From: Symsagittifera roscoffensis
Lineage: Eukaryota; Xenacoelomorpha; Acoela; Convolutidae
DNA length: 64,000 nucleotides
Direction of reading: 5' to 3'
Assembly (NCBI RefSeq): GCF_963678635.1
Contig: NC_087067.1
Coordinates: forward strand, 4,287,072-4,351,071
Shown here: in pieces, positions 30,350 to 42,790 of the stretch
How the letters are laid out: each line of letters opens with the position of its first letter
How positions within the stretch are numbered: position 1 is the first letter of the stretch
Notes under the pieces: generated by a model
Databases searched by the model: none
Seen by the model: only the letters and a program-made list of their open reading frames with translations
Told to the model about the DNA's origin: nothing
Program-made: the position numbers and the translations under genes

Positions 30350-31560
30350 TAATAGTAGGATACTGTCAGATTTTACCCAGGTTTTGCGATTCTGGCCTCC
30401 ATATGTGAATAAGCAAATCTTTTTAGTTTACGAGATAGGCAATTTTCGAGATTTTTCAAAATTTTCTAGAAAATTAAATTTGAAAAAATTTCTCAGTTTT
30501 TGAAATTCTCACCCTGTAGTTGGGTGTTGTCAGGGTATTCTCAGGGGCTGCAAATCTTGCCTCCAATTCTCACTTCTCAAATCTCTGTAGTTTTCGAGAT
30601 ATGACGTTTTTTTGTTGTGATTTTTCAAAAACTTAGATTTTAAAAATTTCCAAAACGCTGAAGATCTCAATCCTGTTGTTGGATATTGTGAGGGTACTCT
30701 CAAGAATTGCGAATCTTGCCTCTGATTATGGCTGCTCAAATTCTTGTTTTCGAGATGTGACGTTTTTTGGATTTTTTCAAAATATTTCAGAAAATTTAGA
30801 TTAAAAAAATGTCACAAAACTTGAAATTACCATCTCTGTAGCGACGCTCTGTCAAGGTATTCTCAAGAGTTGCGAGTTTTGACTCCCAATTTGACTGCTC
30901 AAATCCTTGTAGTTTTGCAGATATGACGTTTTTTATAATTTTTTCAAAAAAATTTTCGTGAAAATTAAACTTTTTTTTCTTTCAAAGTTTGAATTTTCTA
31001 ACCTGTACTTGGGGGGCTGTCAGAGTAATCTCAGGGATTGCAAATTCGGCCTCCAATTAAGAATGCCGAAATCATTTTTGTTTAAGAGATACGACAATTT
31101 TTGTATTTTTTTTTGGAAATTTTCAGAAAACTCAAATTACAAAATAATTCGTAGAAGTGAAATTCCCGGCCCTGTAATTGTGTACTTTCAAAGATTGCGA
31201 ATACTGCCATCAAAAAAGACTGCTCAAAATAAATTTTGGTAGTTTTCGAGATGTAAATACCTTTTTTTATAGAAAACTTAAGGTGAATTTTTTCAAAAAT
31301 TTGAATTTCCCAACGTTGTAGTTGGATACTGTAAGAGTACTCTCAGGAGTTGCAAATCTTGTGTCAAAATGCGACTGCTCAATTGATTTCAGTTTCTCAG
31401 GTGTGACATTTCTTAGTTCATTTTAAATTTTTCGAAGAACTTATATAAAACTTCACAAAATTTTATGGTTTTTCAAAATGTGCATAAAAAACGTGAATAA
31501 AAAACTTAGCAAAATTTGTAATTACGAACCCTGTAATTGGGTGCTGTCAGAGTACACTGA
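30350..31560 (+). repeat. Degenerate ~165-bp satellite, about 7-8 units
   Basis: A unit beginning TGTAGTTGG(G/A)T.(C/T)TGTCAGGGTA(T/C)TCTCA(A/G)GG, then TTGC(G/A)AAT(C/T)TTGCCTCCAAT, a TAGTTTTCGAGATATGACG block and an A/T tract, recurs near 30352, 30516, 30676, 30838, 31003, 31173, 31318 and 31530. Units have diverged substantially, so this is an old tandem array. No coding capacity. Confidence 0.75.
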
Positions 31561-31899
31561 AATAATAGTTTTTTGAGTTGTTGAAAACTCGAAGCACCGG
31601 AGGTGCGTTACACGCTAGTTTAATTTCTGCTCATCATACATAATGCTTAGCATACTGTTTCATATAAACAAAAATTTTTATAATAGAACTTCAACGATTA
31701 AAAACTGATTGCGCTATTTGCATAAAATTTTGTGTAAAAAGTATGACAAAAAGCTTGCTACTTATTATCAGCGTGTCGAAAAAATCCTGATAAAAATTCA
31801 TTGAATGGAAAAAATGCTTATTTTGCTATTTTGATAAAAAAATTCTTTCGTAGCATGAAATTGTTTGATACGTTTTTTGTGTCAACCCGTGTTTCACAA

Positions 31900-32065
31900 C
31901 CCCAAAACTTCGAAGCTAAAATATCTTTGCATATTTGAACTTACGGAATCAATATCTTCAAAGGGGTTTAATTTGTTTTTGGTTAAAACTATGATTTCGT
32001 TTCCCGAAACTTGGCTGAACACAATAAAAACACCGCAAGCATAATTATTCCTATCTTCGGAGCTC
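31900..32065 (+). repeat. Diverged third copy of repeat family D2
   Basis: It shares ATATCTTCAA(A/T)GGGGTT, a CGTTTCCCGAAACTTG-like block, and GCATAATTATTCC...CTTCGGA with the two copies in HLTF intron 2 (42791-43158 and 43286-43648). Confidence 0.45.
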
Positions 32066-32226
32066 GGAACAAAAACTGTACACATCTCGTCATGTAGATT
32101 CTGCAGTACTATTAGTTATACACTATTCAAAATCGCAGCTCGTTCATTTATTTTGAAAACAGCGCTTTGGACAAATCATTTGAACGGACTTCATTTTAAA
32201 CATAGGCGTTTAAATTGAACGGTGCT

Positions 32227-32566
32227 TATACAAAACAGTCCCATACAAAACATTCCAAAAAATCATGTAATATAGGAAAAAACAGTCCAATACATAACAG
32301 TCCGGTTTAAGGTCGCCGGTGGGCACGCACCGCCGCGATAACCAGCTATAAATTTCGTATTAAGTCCTAACCTCTGTTGGCAAGCTCGCAACACGTGGGC
32401 GCGACTGCGGCGGTCACTATTTTGTGCTTCATGTTTGTTGAACAAAGGAAAATTATCGGCCTACCGGCTTGTTAAAACAATTATTATTGGGACTGTCTTT
32501 CGGACTGTTTTATCGTTCATTTTCATACTTTTTCGGACTGTTTTGTATGGGACTGTTTTATGCAGA
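32227..32566. mobile_element. MITE with AACAGTCC-rich terminal inverted repeats
   Basis: The left end begins ACAAAACAGTCCCATACAAA and the right end is its complement, GTATGGGACTGTTTTATGCA. Both arms contain several AACAGTCC copies over about 80 bp. The core at 32315-32420 is strikingly GC-rich for this locus. No transposase; superfamily not assigned. Confidence 0.55.
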
Positions 32567-32872
32567 CACGAAGTTAAACACGTGTTAAAACATAACCAAA
32601 ATTCAGCTCAGATTTAACGTTGAATTTCTTCAACATTTTTTGTTACTTCGTTTTCATTTTACTTCTACCATGCAATTTCTGCGTCCTCGCAGTTCATCGA
32701 TAACTGAGCACCTGAGACTAATCGTTTTCACTGTGTTCATTTTCCCTCCAAGAAAAATGTTGAACAACCAAATGATCAAATAGAATGAAAGAATTTTAGA
32801 GTTTTCGTAGATAAAATATGAAAGTTAAAACTAATTCGGATCGTTGGCACATAATTTACGTGTCGTGAAGTA

Positions 32873-33593
32873 CAGTGCTGATTTAAATTATCCGGACAAA
32901 ATGAACAAAACTTGAATTTTCAAACGCGTTTTTTTTTCAAATTGGGTTAAAATGAGACAACAAGTGAAGAGAACAAAAGTTGCTTAGAATTTCCTCAGGA
33001 TTAATATGGTGTAATGTTTTCTCCGAAACTCTCAACCAAAATTTTACCCCAAAAATGGGTCATTTTGGCTTTTTTCAATTAATCAAGAATTACGCGGAAA
33101 CAACTTTGTTAATTGATAAGAACATTATATCACAAGAAGCCTTTCACACAGCCCAACAAAGTTTAAGAAGGGTTAAATCTCCAAAACTTTGCGCAAATTG
33201 TTTAAAGTTTGTTTTTGAACAGAAGTTCTGGGTTTTATATAGTAAAAATTACATTTATTGACTATCAAGTAAAATCATTTTTCTTTAATTCTAGTTGTTT
33301 TTGGAGATTTAACCCTTCTTAAACTTTGTTGGGCTGTGTAAAAGGCTTCTTGTGATATAATGTTCTTATCAATTAACAAAGAAGTTTCAGCGTAATTTTT
33401 GATCAATTGAAAAAAGCCCAAAAATGACCCATTTTTGGGGTAAAATTTTGGTTGAGTTTCGGAGAAAACATAACACCATATTAATCCTGAGGAAATTCTA
33501 AGCAACTTTTGTTCTCTTCATTTTTTGTCTCATTTTAACCCAATTTGAAAAAAAAACGCGTTTGAAAATTCAAGTTTTGTTCGTTTTGTCCGG
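32873..33593. mobile_element. Palindromic TA-target MITE, copy 1 (right tip lost)
   Basis: It starts CAGTGCTGATTTAAATTA after a TA. Its two arms are near-complete reverse complements of each other: matching protein-like frames occur on both strands at 32980-33180 and 33300-33505. The right tip breaks off after GTCCGG, losing about 24 bp of the terminal repeat. The same family occurs complete at 44468-45199. The short ORFs in the arms are mirror images and are not taken as genes. Confidence 0.75.
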
Positions 33594-34334
33594 TCTACCA
33601 TTAATTTCCAATTTTTGTGCTTTGCTAAAACCATAAGGAAAAAGGTGTTGTAAATAGTTATGATAAAAATCACGTTAACAAAGCCTTTTGGAAAGTTTGA
33701 AAAACAAACTCAGAAAACAGATTAAGTTTTTGAAAGGGAATCTTGCAAAAAAGGAACGAAATGAGACCAAGTTCCGGAAATTGTACAGCAAAACTGAAGT
33801 AGAGAGAAGCAGCGGTGTCAGAAATCACACATGACTGACAGCTACATTGCAGCTGTTTAAAAATTCAAGATTTCAACAATAAATTTCACAATTCAATCAT
33901 TAAGTGCTCACAAATAAAACGATTAAAATCAAAATCAAAGGCACAATAAATGCTAGCATCTAACTTATATAACTATAATCATTATTTGAAAAAAAATATC
34001 ATTTTACATATTGCATTTCAGAAAAAAACAGCAAGAAAAGTGTTACTGAACATGGGTAGACAAAGAGCGATTTAGAAAAAAAACATCATCAAATTGACCA
34101 GCAGAACAAATTACATCACCCGAAAGATGAGTCTGTTTCATGAAACTTTGAACGGAGTTCAAGGATAAGGCGTGATGAAGAGCACTTACTCGAACTTCAG
34201 CTTCAAATCGACTGTAAGGTGATCGATTTCGAGTTCAATATAGAATTAGATCCTCTGCGAAGCAATAGTATGATTCATTTTCGTTCTGACTTTCGATGAA
34301 ATTCCGGAATATCTATGCTCGGGATGTTTTTTTG

Positions 34335-34825
34335 TTAAGTCAATTTTCGACTTTTTAACTAAACATTTTTGAATGAGTTTTTTATACTATCTAAAATTTA
34401 TTGTTGCCCTGAGCTCACACTTTAAAAAAATTATTTACCTCTGATAAACTCATCAAAATTTACAGAGAGTTTTGAAAATTGCAAATTTGGGATAAGTAAC
34501 GCGCGACATATTGCGTCCTTATAACACGCGTAAGCGTCGAATTAAAGCGCTCCAATGAATAACTAAAATCATTATTTCGAAAAAAGCTAATATAAAATTT
34601 CAGTCAATTTTTGACTTTTTAATTACGCGTTTGTGAAGTATCTTTGTAAACTATCTGAAAGATATTGTTGCCCTGAGCTCAAATTTTAAAAAATATATAT
34701 ATACCTCTGATAATTTCAGATGGTTTTGAGAGAGGGTTTTGAAAATGGCTAATTTGGAATTATTAACGAGCGATATATTGCGTCCTTATAACAGGCGCAA
34801 GCGGCAAAATAAAGCAATCCGAAAT
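34335..34825 (+). repeat. Two-unit tandem duplication, ~265-bp period
   Basis: The ordered blocks TCAATTTT(C/T)GACTTTTTAA, ATTGTTGCCCTGAGCTCA, ACCTCTGATAA and ATATTGCGTCCTTATAACA each occur twice in the same order. A reversed fragment (GCTTACGCACGCGTGTTATA) also appears near 55970. Non-coding. Confidence 0.6.
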
Positions 34826-36117
34826 AAATTAAGGTCAGCAATTTAGTCCTATTAAAACAATACGAGACGCTTAACACACTTTTTGTGTTTTACATCGCGT
34901 TTGGGGGATCAAATGAAGAAAAAAAAGAAAAAAACAACTTGACTCTTTTTTTCAATTAGTTCGTCAATGATTCAAACAAAAAATTTTTAAATTGGCCTTG
35001 AAGTGCAGCCGGAACATTCAGGGCGTCGCCATGATATAAGTGCAGTCTTGTAATTTGATATTTTCATTTTACAATTCTGAGCTCGAAAAGACACAATTGG
35101 TCTATTTTGGTTTTTATTGAGAGCATTGAAGTTACATGAAAAATAAACATTTAACTTTCACAGCCTGTCCCTACAAAACTAAAAAAAAATTGACTATAAT
35201 CAATTAAAACTGTATTTTAATTTTCTTCTAAGCAAAAAATCTTATTTAAATCGATTCTAAGCAATTGATTTTTAAAAAATGGTAACACTTGTTGAAATAT
35301 CATCCATTTTTTTTAAAATTGATAATCTTTTTTTTCGAATTTTTTTGCGGTCTATTACGAATACCAAGTATCGTTCGTGTTTTTTTTTTAAATAACAATG
35401 TCATGAACTAAACTTTTTTAAGCTCTCAAAAAACATGAAAACATTGAAAAATTGGGACACTAAAAATGCTGAAAAATACAACACTATGATATGCATGACA
35501 ATTTCATTCGTTTTAATGTTGGGATTGAATTAGTTTATCTAGTCGCTGCGCGGGACCATAGACTCTTCAATCGTGCCAGATCAGACCACAACAGGACGGT
35601 GAAGTCATCTCTCGGAAAATATATTTGAGACAGTAAAGACGACAGTAAAATTGTTGGATAAAAATTCTAAATTACTGATGGGATCAAGTAAAAGTCTCCA
35701 GTGGTGAGTTTATGCAAGTAAGAGAAATCAAAAAAGAAGTTTGTGAAAACCATTTTCCATGTTTTGTGACCACCAAAAACGCGATGAAAACACATGATTA
35801 GAAGAATTCAGAGATTTGGATGAGTTTTAAACCTAAATTTCTAAATCATTAATCAACAACATTGATTTTGATTTGACATCTGCGCTGCCATTTTTACACA
35901 AGCCAGTTAGCGAGTGTTGAATTATTTCACCGAGTCCTCTTCTTATTATTTCACCGAGCATACTCTCTGAATAAGAATTTATAAAAAACCAAGTAAAACA
36001 GGTAATACCCATGATTGCGTCGACAAATCCCGTGTTTTCCGCAAACAGAGCATCATCATTTCAGACAATATTTGAAGTTTTTTTTTGTGTTTTTTTTAAA
36101 CATTTTACGTGCGAACT

Positions 36118-36172
36118 TACGGGGAAAAAGTCTAGTACCCGGTTGCAACACCCTTGATAACCCCAAGGGTAA
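36118..36172 (+). repeat. Short dispersed repeat (AGTACCCGGTTGCAA family)
   Basis: It shares TACGGG.AAAA..(T/C)AGTACCCGGTTGCAA and AAGGGTAAA with 59528-59583. A small CCCTTG/CAAGGG-type hairpin lies inside. Possibly a transposon end. Confidence 0.4.
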
Positions 36173-36300
36173 ATAACAATTGAATTTCTGTTTCTATTAA
36201 AATACTTGCACATATTTAGTGAAATTAAAATTTTACTGCCTATTTTGACTGCTTATTTTTTGACGTGTGATCAAAAAAATTGAGTTTTCTAAATTCCTCG

Positions 36301-36306
36301 TTTATT
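36301..36306 (-). terminator. HLTF candidate polyadenylation signal
   Basis: TTTATT on the + strand is AATAAA on the - strand, about 210 nt beyond the HLTF stop. It is the first clear hexamer I see downstream. Confidence 0.4.
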
Positions 36307-36516
36307 GGTCTTATATTTTAGTCTTCGCTTTCATCTGATTTTCTCACCGCCGAACATAGACATCTTGAAGCTTTTTGAATAAAAAATTACTGTTGTGAAT
36401 AACTATTCCGCTTTACGTTCAGTAACACTTAAGCAACCACCTGATTAATTTCGTCTGTTTTCTGCATAATTGCTTACTCATTAAATCCTGTGGGATCCAT
36501 TTTGTCACTTATTTCT

Positions 36517-39441
36517 TCAGTCTTTTTCAGTTGCGATTCCAAACAACAGTTTGATGTCTCCTACTCTTTTTTCACGTGACTCCTTTGCCGCATCTGTGAA
36601 CGAAAACGCCTCCTGTATAAGCCTTCGTTTCCTTTCTTGAATCTCTAAAATCTTGTCTTCAATTGTCTCAGTGCAGATAAGCTTGTATATAGTCACTTCT
36701 TTATCCTGCCCTAGTCTGTGACACCTGTCAAAGCATTGGTCCTCCACATATGGATTCCATGCCGGGTCCATTAGAAACAAGTTCGAAGCGCACGTCAGGT
36801 TGAGACCCAAATTACCCGCTCGAAGCGACAGCAAAAGTACTGTAGTATTGGGATCAGTTTTGAAACAGTTTAAAACCTGATCACGCTTTTTCGCAGACAA
36901 GGTCCCGTCGAACCTTGTGAACTTAAATCCAGACTCTTTCAGGGGTTTCTCAATCAAGGACAGAAACGCAGTGAACTGCGACACCACTATACTTTTGGTG
37001 GTCGGGTTTCGCTCACGCACGTCATTCAATGTATTAACTAACGCGTCAACTTTCGAACTGGAATGCCATTCATCATCCGAGTTAATTCCTCCTGTTTGAG
37101 CAAGCGAGACTTCACGCGGCGCCTCTATTAACTCATTTTTGTTAACTAGCGTTCTACACAAGGGACAATTTCCTGTAGATCCTACATGTGTTGTTTGAAG
37201 AACCTTTTCAATACACTTTCTGCAGAACACGTGAGCACATTTTGTTATCACGGGGCTAACGAGAGAATCCAAACACACACAACACTCTTCGTCCGATCCT
37301 GAACTTATGATCAGTTTCAGGGTTTCGATTAATTTTACTCGTGTTTCGTCGTCGCAAGTTGAACTAATAGCCTCATTGGCTAGATCGAACGCCTTCTTAC
37401 AAAGAGATGGATGACACACAAGCTGTCTTAGTCTAGTTATAATTGCCATTATATGTGCGTAATGGGTCAATTGACGCCCTTCTCTAAAATATGATCCAAC
37501 TATCACCCTGCCTGAGCTTTCCATAGACTGATACAAATTCTTCTCTTCAGTCGATAATTTAACTTTCAAGAGTTTTACTGTCTTTTTTGGTAGATTTACA
37601 ATTGGCTGGTCATCTATACACATAGTTTTAGTTCTTCTTAGAACCAGTGTCATTAGCAAACTCTTGAAACTCTTCACTATTAAGTCCGACCCATTCAAAA
37701 CAGGTCTTTCGATGTGTTGCTTCCACAACCATTGACCGTTACTTGGATTTTCAAAGGGTTCCAAGCGTAGAAAACGCATTAAAGCCCACAACTCCGATAA
37801 AGAATTTTGAATGGGCGTTCCTGATAAAATCCAACGCCTTTTCGCTTCAATCGAAAACAAAGCTTGACTCATTTTAGTTTTCGGATTTCGTATTAAATGT
37901 CCTTCGTCCAGAACAATTCGGAGAAACTCGCAGTCCAATAAAGAATTTGTTTTATTTTGCTTTCCTTTCTCATCGGATTGTCCACCACTTTTCACGATTT
38001 TGAAATCAGAAGCGAGCAATGTGTACGTCGAAATTACTATATCATGGCTCATAATGTATTCTAAAGCGTAGTTGAAACGATCTGGTCCATAATAAAGAAA
38101 AATCGACAAACCCCAATTTGATTTCACATGTGTCTCGAATTGTTCGAGCCAGTTCGAAAGCAACGAAACTGTACAAACGAGCAAAGTACTTTTAGGAGAT
38201 CCCTTGCTTAAATCACAGTCAAAAGGCAAAGCGTAACACTTAAACCTACTGAAGACATCAAACGACTCGGGGTCCAAGCCAAAATCATCGTCAACTTTTA
38301 GTGTTTTGTTGTTAACTCGCTTCCGTTTTGTTTTATATGAAGCCGAGCTGACTATTTTATCTATACTTTTCGATGAGCACGGTTGCATAACTTGGATTTC
38401 ATTTTCAGTAACTTTAGGTTTTTTTGCTTGTAGCTCAACTGATAAATCCGAATCAGCAAAGGACGCTATAGGGCAAACAGCGCTTGACTCCTCGTCCGAA
38501 TCAGAGAGAAGCTCGATTACCTCTCGTTTCAATTTTTCGTCGTTGCTACTGTCAATACTTCTAACTACACTGACACAGTCGTCAGAAAACTCACCGCCAA
38601 TATCATTTCTTGTTTTATATTCATCTTCGGATGAAGATAACAGCTTACTAATCGCTTTTAGCTTAGCTGCTCTACCCTGAACTTTCCGTGCAGCTGGTTT
38701 TTTCACACTTATCAATCTTTCTGCAGTTTTTTTCGTACCTTTTAAGTGATCGGCGCCTTTTTTCACACTTACAACATGGTCTGTTTGAGACGGACTTTTT
38801 GCTTCAGCAATCGTCGATAAACTAGAAGCATTTTTAACAATTTGCTTTTTTCGCTTAGCTGCTCTGATTTTTGGAGATCTCGCAGAGATTGAAATTATTT
38901 CTAATTTTGCTGGTTTTTCGTAATCTGAACAATCATCTGAACTTAAGGTTACATGAGACACGCTCGAGTTTCTCGATGTTGTGCTCTCCGAATCTGAAAC
39001 AATTTCTTTTTCCTTGTTAGCCAAAACATCCCCATTGTTCTGTACTCGTCTCGCCAGTTTTCTTTTGGGTCGACCATTTTCTAATGATTTAGCGGTGATA
39101 GCTTTTTTTGAACTTCGTATGTTTTTATTCACAGCAGAGTCGGCAACTATTTTTTTACTCCGTGAACTAGTAGTTTGGACTTCGTTAGCCCTATTAGTAA
39201 GAATGAGGGCAATAACCTCTAAACTTTTACCCAATCCCATTTCGTCTGCTAGAAATCCTCCACAAAGGGGCGCCGGCGCATGTTGTTGTTTAACTTCAGT
39301 CACTACATTTTTGTAGCCCGTTTTCTTTTCACTCTTCCAAAATGGAGGCAGTTCTTTGTTGTTTTCTCTGTCACACATCCACGAAAGAGCCTGTAATTGG
39401 TGGGGATACAACTTTGTCGAAATTCCATCACTGACTTTGAC
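36517..39441 (-). CDS. HLTF: HLTF exon 3: SNF2 ATPase with embedded RING finger
   Basis: The large terminal exon (975 codons including TGA) starts at an acceptor (AG at 39443-39442) and opens VKVSDGISTKLYPHQ, phase 0 with exon 2. In order it holds: the PHQLQALSWM Q-motif region; Walker A DEMGLGKS; a long Lys/Ser/Glu-rich linker (about 330 residues); motif Ia with the LLSNWLEQF sequence; YYGPDR; the Walker B box LDEGH; LSGTPIQNSLSELW; a C3HC4 RING (CCVCLDSL...CAHVFCRKC...CPLCR); then the helicase C-lobe with FDGTLSAKKRDQV, DPAWNPYVEDQC and RCHRLGQ. A RING between the lobes, the SSGSDEEC lead-in and the HIRAN exon upstream identify HLTF rather than SHPRH or TTF2. HLTF polyubiquitinates PCNA and reverses stalled forks in the nucleus. 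All catalytic motifs look intact. Confidence 0.96.
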   Translation of the reverse strand, partial: VKVSDGISTKLYPHQLQALSWMCDRENNKELPPFWKSEKKTGYKNVVTEVKQQHAPAPLCGGFLADEMGLGKSLEVIALILTNRANEVQTTSSRSKKIVADSAVNKNIRSSKKAITAKSLENGRPKRKLARRVQNNGDVLANKEKEIVSDSESTTSRNSSVSHVTLSSDDCSDYEKPAKLEIISISARSPKIRAAKRKKQIVKNASSLSTIAEAKSPSQTDHVVSVKKGADHLKGTKKTAERLISVKKPAARKVQGRAAKLKAISKLLSSSEDEYKTRNDIGGEFSDDCVSVVRSIDSSNDEKLKREVIELLSDSDEESSAVCPIASFADSDLSVELQAKKPKVTENEIQVMQPCSSKSIDKIVSSASYKTKRKRVNNKTLKVDDDFGLDPESFDVFSRFKCYALPFDCDLSKGSPKSTLLVCTVSLLSNWLEQFETHVKSNWGLSIFLYYGPDRFNYALEYIMSHDIVISTYTLLASDFKIVKSGGQSDEKGKQNKTNSLLDCEFLRIVLDEGHLIRNPKTKMSQALFSIEAKRRWILSGTPIQNSLSELWALMRFLRLEPFENPSNGQWLWKQHIERPVLNGSDLIVKSFKSLLMTLVLRRTKTMCIDDQPIVNLPKKTVKLLKVKLSTEEKNLYQSMESSGRVIVGSYFREGRQLTHYAHIMAIITRLRQLVCHPSLCKKAFDLANEAISSTCDDETRVKLIETLKLIISSGSDEECCVCLDSLVSPVITKCAHVFCRKCIEKVLQTTHVGSTGNCPLCRTLVNKNELIEAPREVSLAQTGGINSDDEWHSSSKVDALVNTLNDVRERNPTTKSIVVSQFTAFLSLIEKPLKESGFKFTRFDGTLSAKKRDQVLNCFKTDPNTTVLLLSLRAGNLGLNLTCASNLFLMDPAWNPYVEDQCFDRCHRLGQDKEVTIYKLICTETIEDKILEIQERKRRLIQEAFSFTDAAKESREKRVGDIKLLFGIATEKD

Positions 39442-41179
39442 CTATCACAAACAAAACCAACAGATATGAAAGCAATCGAAAAGTCAAACAGGAAAAAACA
39501 AGAAATACAACCGCTTTTTAAAATTCTATTTGATTTACACAGAACCAAGCACAAACCGTATTTTTTTTTAATCTGAGACCTTTTTCAAGAAAAAGAGTTC
39601 CATTTGAGAAGAACTGATCAACAGAAAATTTGTTTATAGCATTGGAAAGCTAACAGCATTGATACGAATCAATTATTTGAGCGAAAAAAAACAATACGTA
39701 CCGATAACGAAGTCTTTCGCAACATAAAGTTGCATCATCGAGAATAATCTTTCTTCTGAAACTACGGTAACACGAAACACGTCTGGATACATGTTGTAGT
39801 CCCTGACTAGCTTGTTTCTATTCATTTCATTAGTTGTGTTTGACGTATTTTATGCTGTTTTTACAAGTGGAAATTGTTACCACATTTTCAGAAGAATGAT
39901 TATTCATGATGATGCAACTTAATGCTGCGAAAGCGAATAATATAGGTAAGCATTGATTTTATTGCATGGTTGCTTGCACTGGAAACCCTACCATATAAAA
40001 AATTTGGACCTACCTGACAATGTTCACCCCTTTGCATCTACTTAGTCTGAGATATCTTTGTGTATCATTTATGAATTTCAGAACTTTTTGTAGCCCTAAT
40101 CAGTTAAAGTTAAGGTTGAGATGTTTTTCATATCATAAAACTGTTCTTCAACTTCACAAAAAAGGCTGCTAAAGTTTGAAACAGTTGTAAATGCTAATTA
40201 GATCTAAATTTGTTATTAGTCAATTTCCACCATTATACCACTTTTGTCACTATTAGACAGCAGAATTCGCTCCCCTTTATTTGGTAAAAAAAAGTAAAAC
40301 AAAAAAGCGAAGCTTCATATCACTTGCGAACAATTACGAACATAAAATATCAAGCTGGCCGATAGAAAAAATAAACGAAAATCACTGAATAAAAACATGG
40401 CCAACAGACAGTTGGAAAAAAGCCAATGAACGAAGAAAAGTGACTCGTTTTTGAAAAAATTTCAACTGACGAATTTCTAAGACAAAGATGAATTTCAAGA
40501 AAAAGCTCAAGAATTTTCAAGAAAAATTTATGATTTGCACTTTTTTGATACAATTAACTCAATTTGAGAAAGCTGGATTAATATGTCAAATCTATATTTT
40601 GGTGGGAAACCCGAAAATTAAATCTATATTATGCTGGGAAATCCGAAAATTAAATTCCACTTTCGAAATTGATCACGTTTTTGGCGACCTTAACATTTAT
40701 GCTGTACGATGGTGGAGTTTACCTTTCTTTTAAACAGAGGGTAGATTGTGCAACAAGAAAAAATACAACCAAAAAAAACTTCGAATAGCAGGGGAACTTT
40801 AAATACAGGCATGCACAAACAATGTCCGAAGTCAGCGACATAGAACGTCCGACAGAAATCTTACACGTTCTAAGAAAAATTGCTAACGGCAAAAAGACCC
40901 GATTAAAGGACGTTCAAGTGTAAAAAGATTCGCAATATTTTACAAGCCTTAACGCCCCAAAAAACATTACACGTTCTGAATAACAAAAACTTAAATTCAG
41001 TTAAGTACATTTAAACATAAACTGGATCAGTTACCGCCAACGACTGCACAAGCAATGTGCCAAAAAAACAATAACTAAAAATTGAGCCCCATTATATTAC
41101 GTTGAAGCCTATATTTTACGAATACAAAAATACTAGCAAGCCCGTCTCTAAGTGATTAATCAGCTCGCAAAAACTTGAA

Positions 41180-42125
41180 TGTTGTTCAGATCAAGCTATT
41201 GAATCAATGAAACTTTAAAACAAATCAAGTTATTTCATGAATCAAATCGGAGGGCGCAAAGTTAGAATTTTTTTTAAGCAAGCTACTCCAGATATGAAAT
41301 TTTGAAATATTTCAAAGTCATATCATGGAGCGAACCAGTTTCTGTTAGTTTTCAAGCAAACTACTCATTGGATGAAACTTTTTTACGAGTATTTCATAAA
41401 ACGAATCAGATGGCAAAAAAATAAGTTTTTCTAAGCATGCTATTAGTTATGCAACTTTTAAATAGTCCATGTTATTTTATGTTCTTTAAAGTTCGCGAAA
41501 AAACTTCTAAGCAAGCTATTAAGCTATGAAACTTTGAAATATTTCAAGTTATTTCGTGGACCGAAGCGGTTCGCGAAGAAATCAAATTATTCTAAGCAAG
41601 CTTTTAAAGCTAAAAAAGATTTCGAGATTATTTAATGAAGCTAATCGGTTTGCAAAAAATTAGTTCTTCTTCAAGCTATTCAACATATGAACAATTTCAA
41701 GTTATTTCATAGAATGAATCAGTTCGCGAAAAATTTAAATTTTCAAAGGAAATTATTCAAGCTACAAGCGACATATTCAAGTTATTAAGTAGACCAAACT
41801 GATTCGGTAAAGTTTTAATTTTTCGAAGCAAGCTCTTCAAGTAGAGAAACTTGGAATTATTTGAAGTTACTTCATAGATCGATAGACTGAATCAGCTAGC
41901 GAAAATTTAAAGTTTTTCTTAGCAAGCTATCCAAGCTATGAATGTTTGAAATATGTCAAATTGTTTCATAGAGCAATTCGACTGGCGAGAAGTTTCAGTA
42001 TTTCTAAGCAAGCTACTGAGGCGATGAAAGTTTGAGTTATTTCAAGTTTTCACAGAGCGAATCGATTGATGAAGAGTGAATGTTTTTCTAAGCAAGGTTT
42101 GCAAAAAGCTAGTTTTTCTAGGAAA
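41180..42125 (+). repeat. Degenerate ~110-bp tandem array in HLTF intron
   Basis: The blocks TTTTTCTAAGCAAGCTA, AGCTATGAAACTTTGAAATA, TTTCAAGTTATTTCATAGA and GAATCAGTTCGCGAAAA recur about eight times with heavy divergence. Weaker related blocks occur at 54015-54490. Confidence 0.6.
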
Positions 42126-42790
42126 AGGTTGCTGTTTTTAGTTGGTTTATTTCAGAAAGAAATCAATCTGAAAAAGCAAAAATTTGGGGAAAAATGGACA
42201 AAATCTGTCTAGCCTGAATTGAGTTCATCTTGGCTGACTCTGAATTGAGTTCATCTAGGCTGACGAATTGAATTTTTGTAAAAAAAAATAGGTCTTGAAT
42301 ATTCCAGACTTGGGAAACTTTGAAACTTCTACAATATTCTTGGCCTTCTCTTAAACGTTAAGCCTAAAGAATTTATCTAACGTTGCATTCGACAAAGCTA
42401 TAACATTGCGTTCCGTTAAGCATTCCGTTCATAACGCATTCCGACTTTTTGCAAAGCTCCATTTCGCAAGCCCAAGCAAATTGTTTAAAAAAATCGCTGA
42501 TTGTAGGATTCAAGCCGCCTTAGGACATCTAAAATACGCGTCAATTGCATGCAACTTATCAAATGAACATAAATACTTATTTTGACACACTAAAATTAAA
42601 TACAATTACCAATGAATAAGCTCTAATAAATTGGATAAAATACTTGCTATACAATCTATCCTTTTTGTGGTAATGATGCCATATCTGAAAAACCTACTGA
42701 CAAACTAGAGCAATGTTGTGCAGTTACCACAAAATAGTCCAAGCAGCCACATAAGGAAAAAAGACGGCTCCTATACAGGCTGGCTCAATT

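Noticed and set aside
30350..31560. Possible CRISPR-like array
   Set aside because: This is an animal genome; units are about 165 bp, diverged throughout, with no short exact repeats or unique spacers.
32980..33505. Two near-identical proteins on opposite strands
   Set aside because: They are mirror images caused by the palindromic MITE, with no known domain.
40350..40733. Overlapping ORFs in HLTF intron 2
   Set aside because: Lys/Phe-rich AT-driven frames on both strands, no motif.
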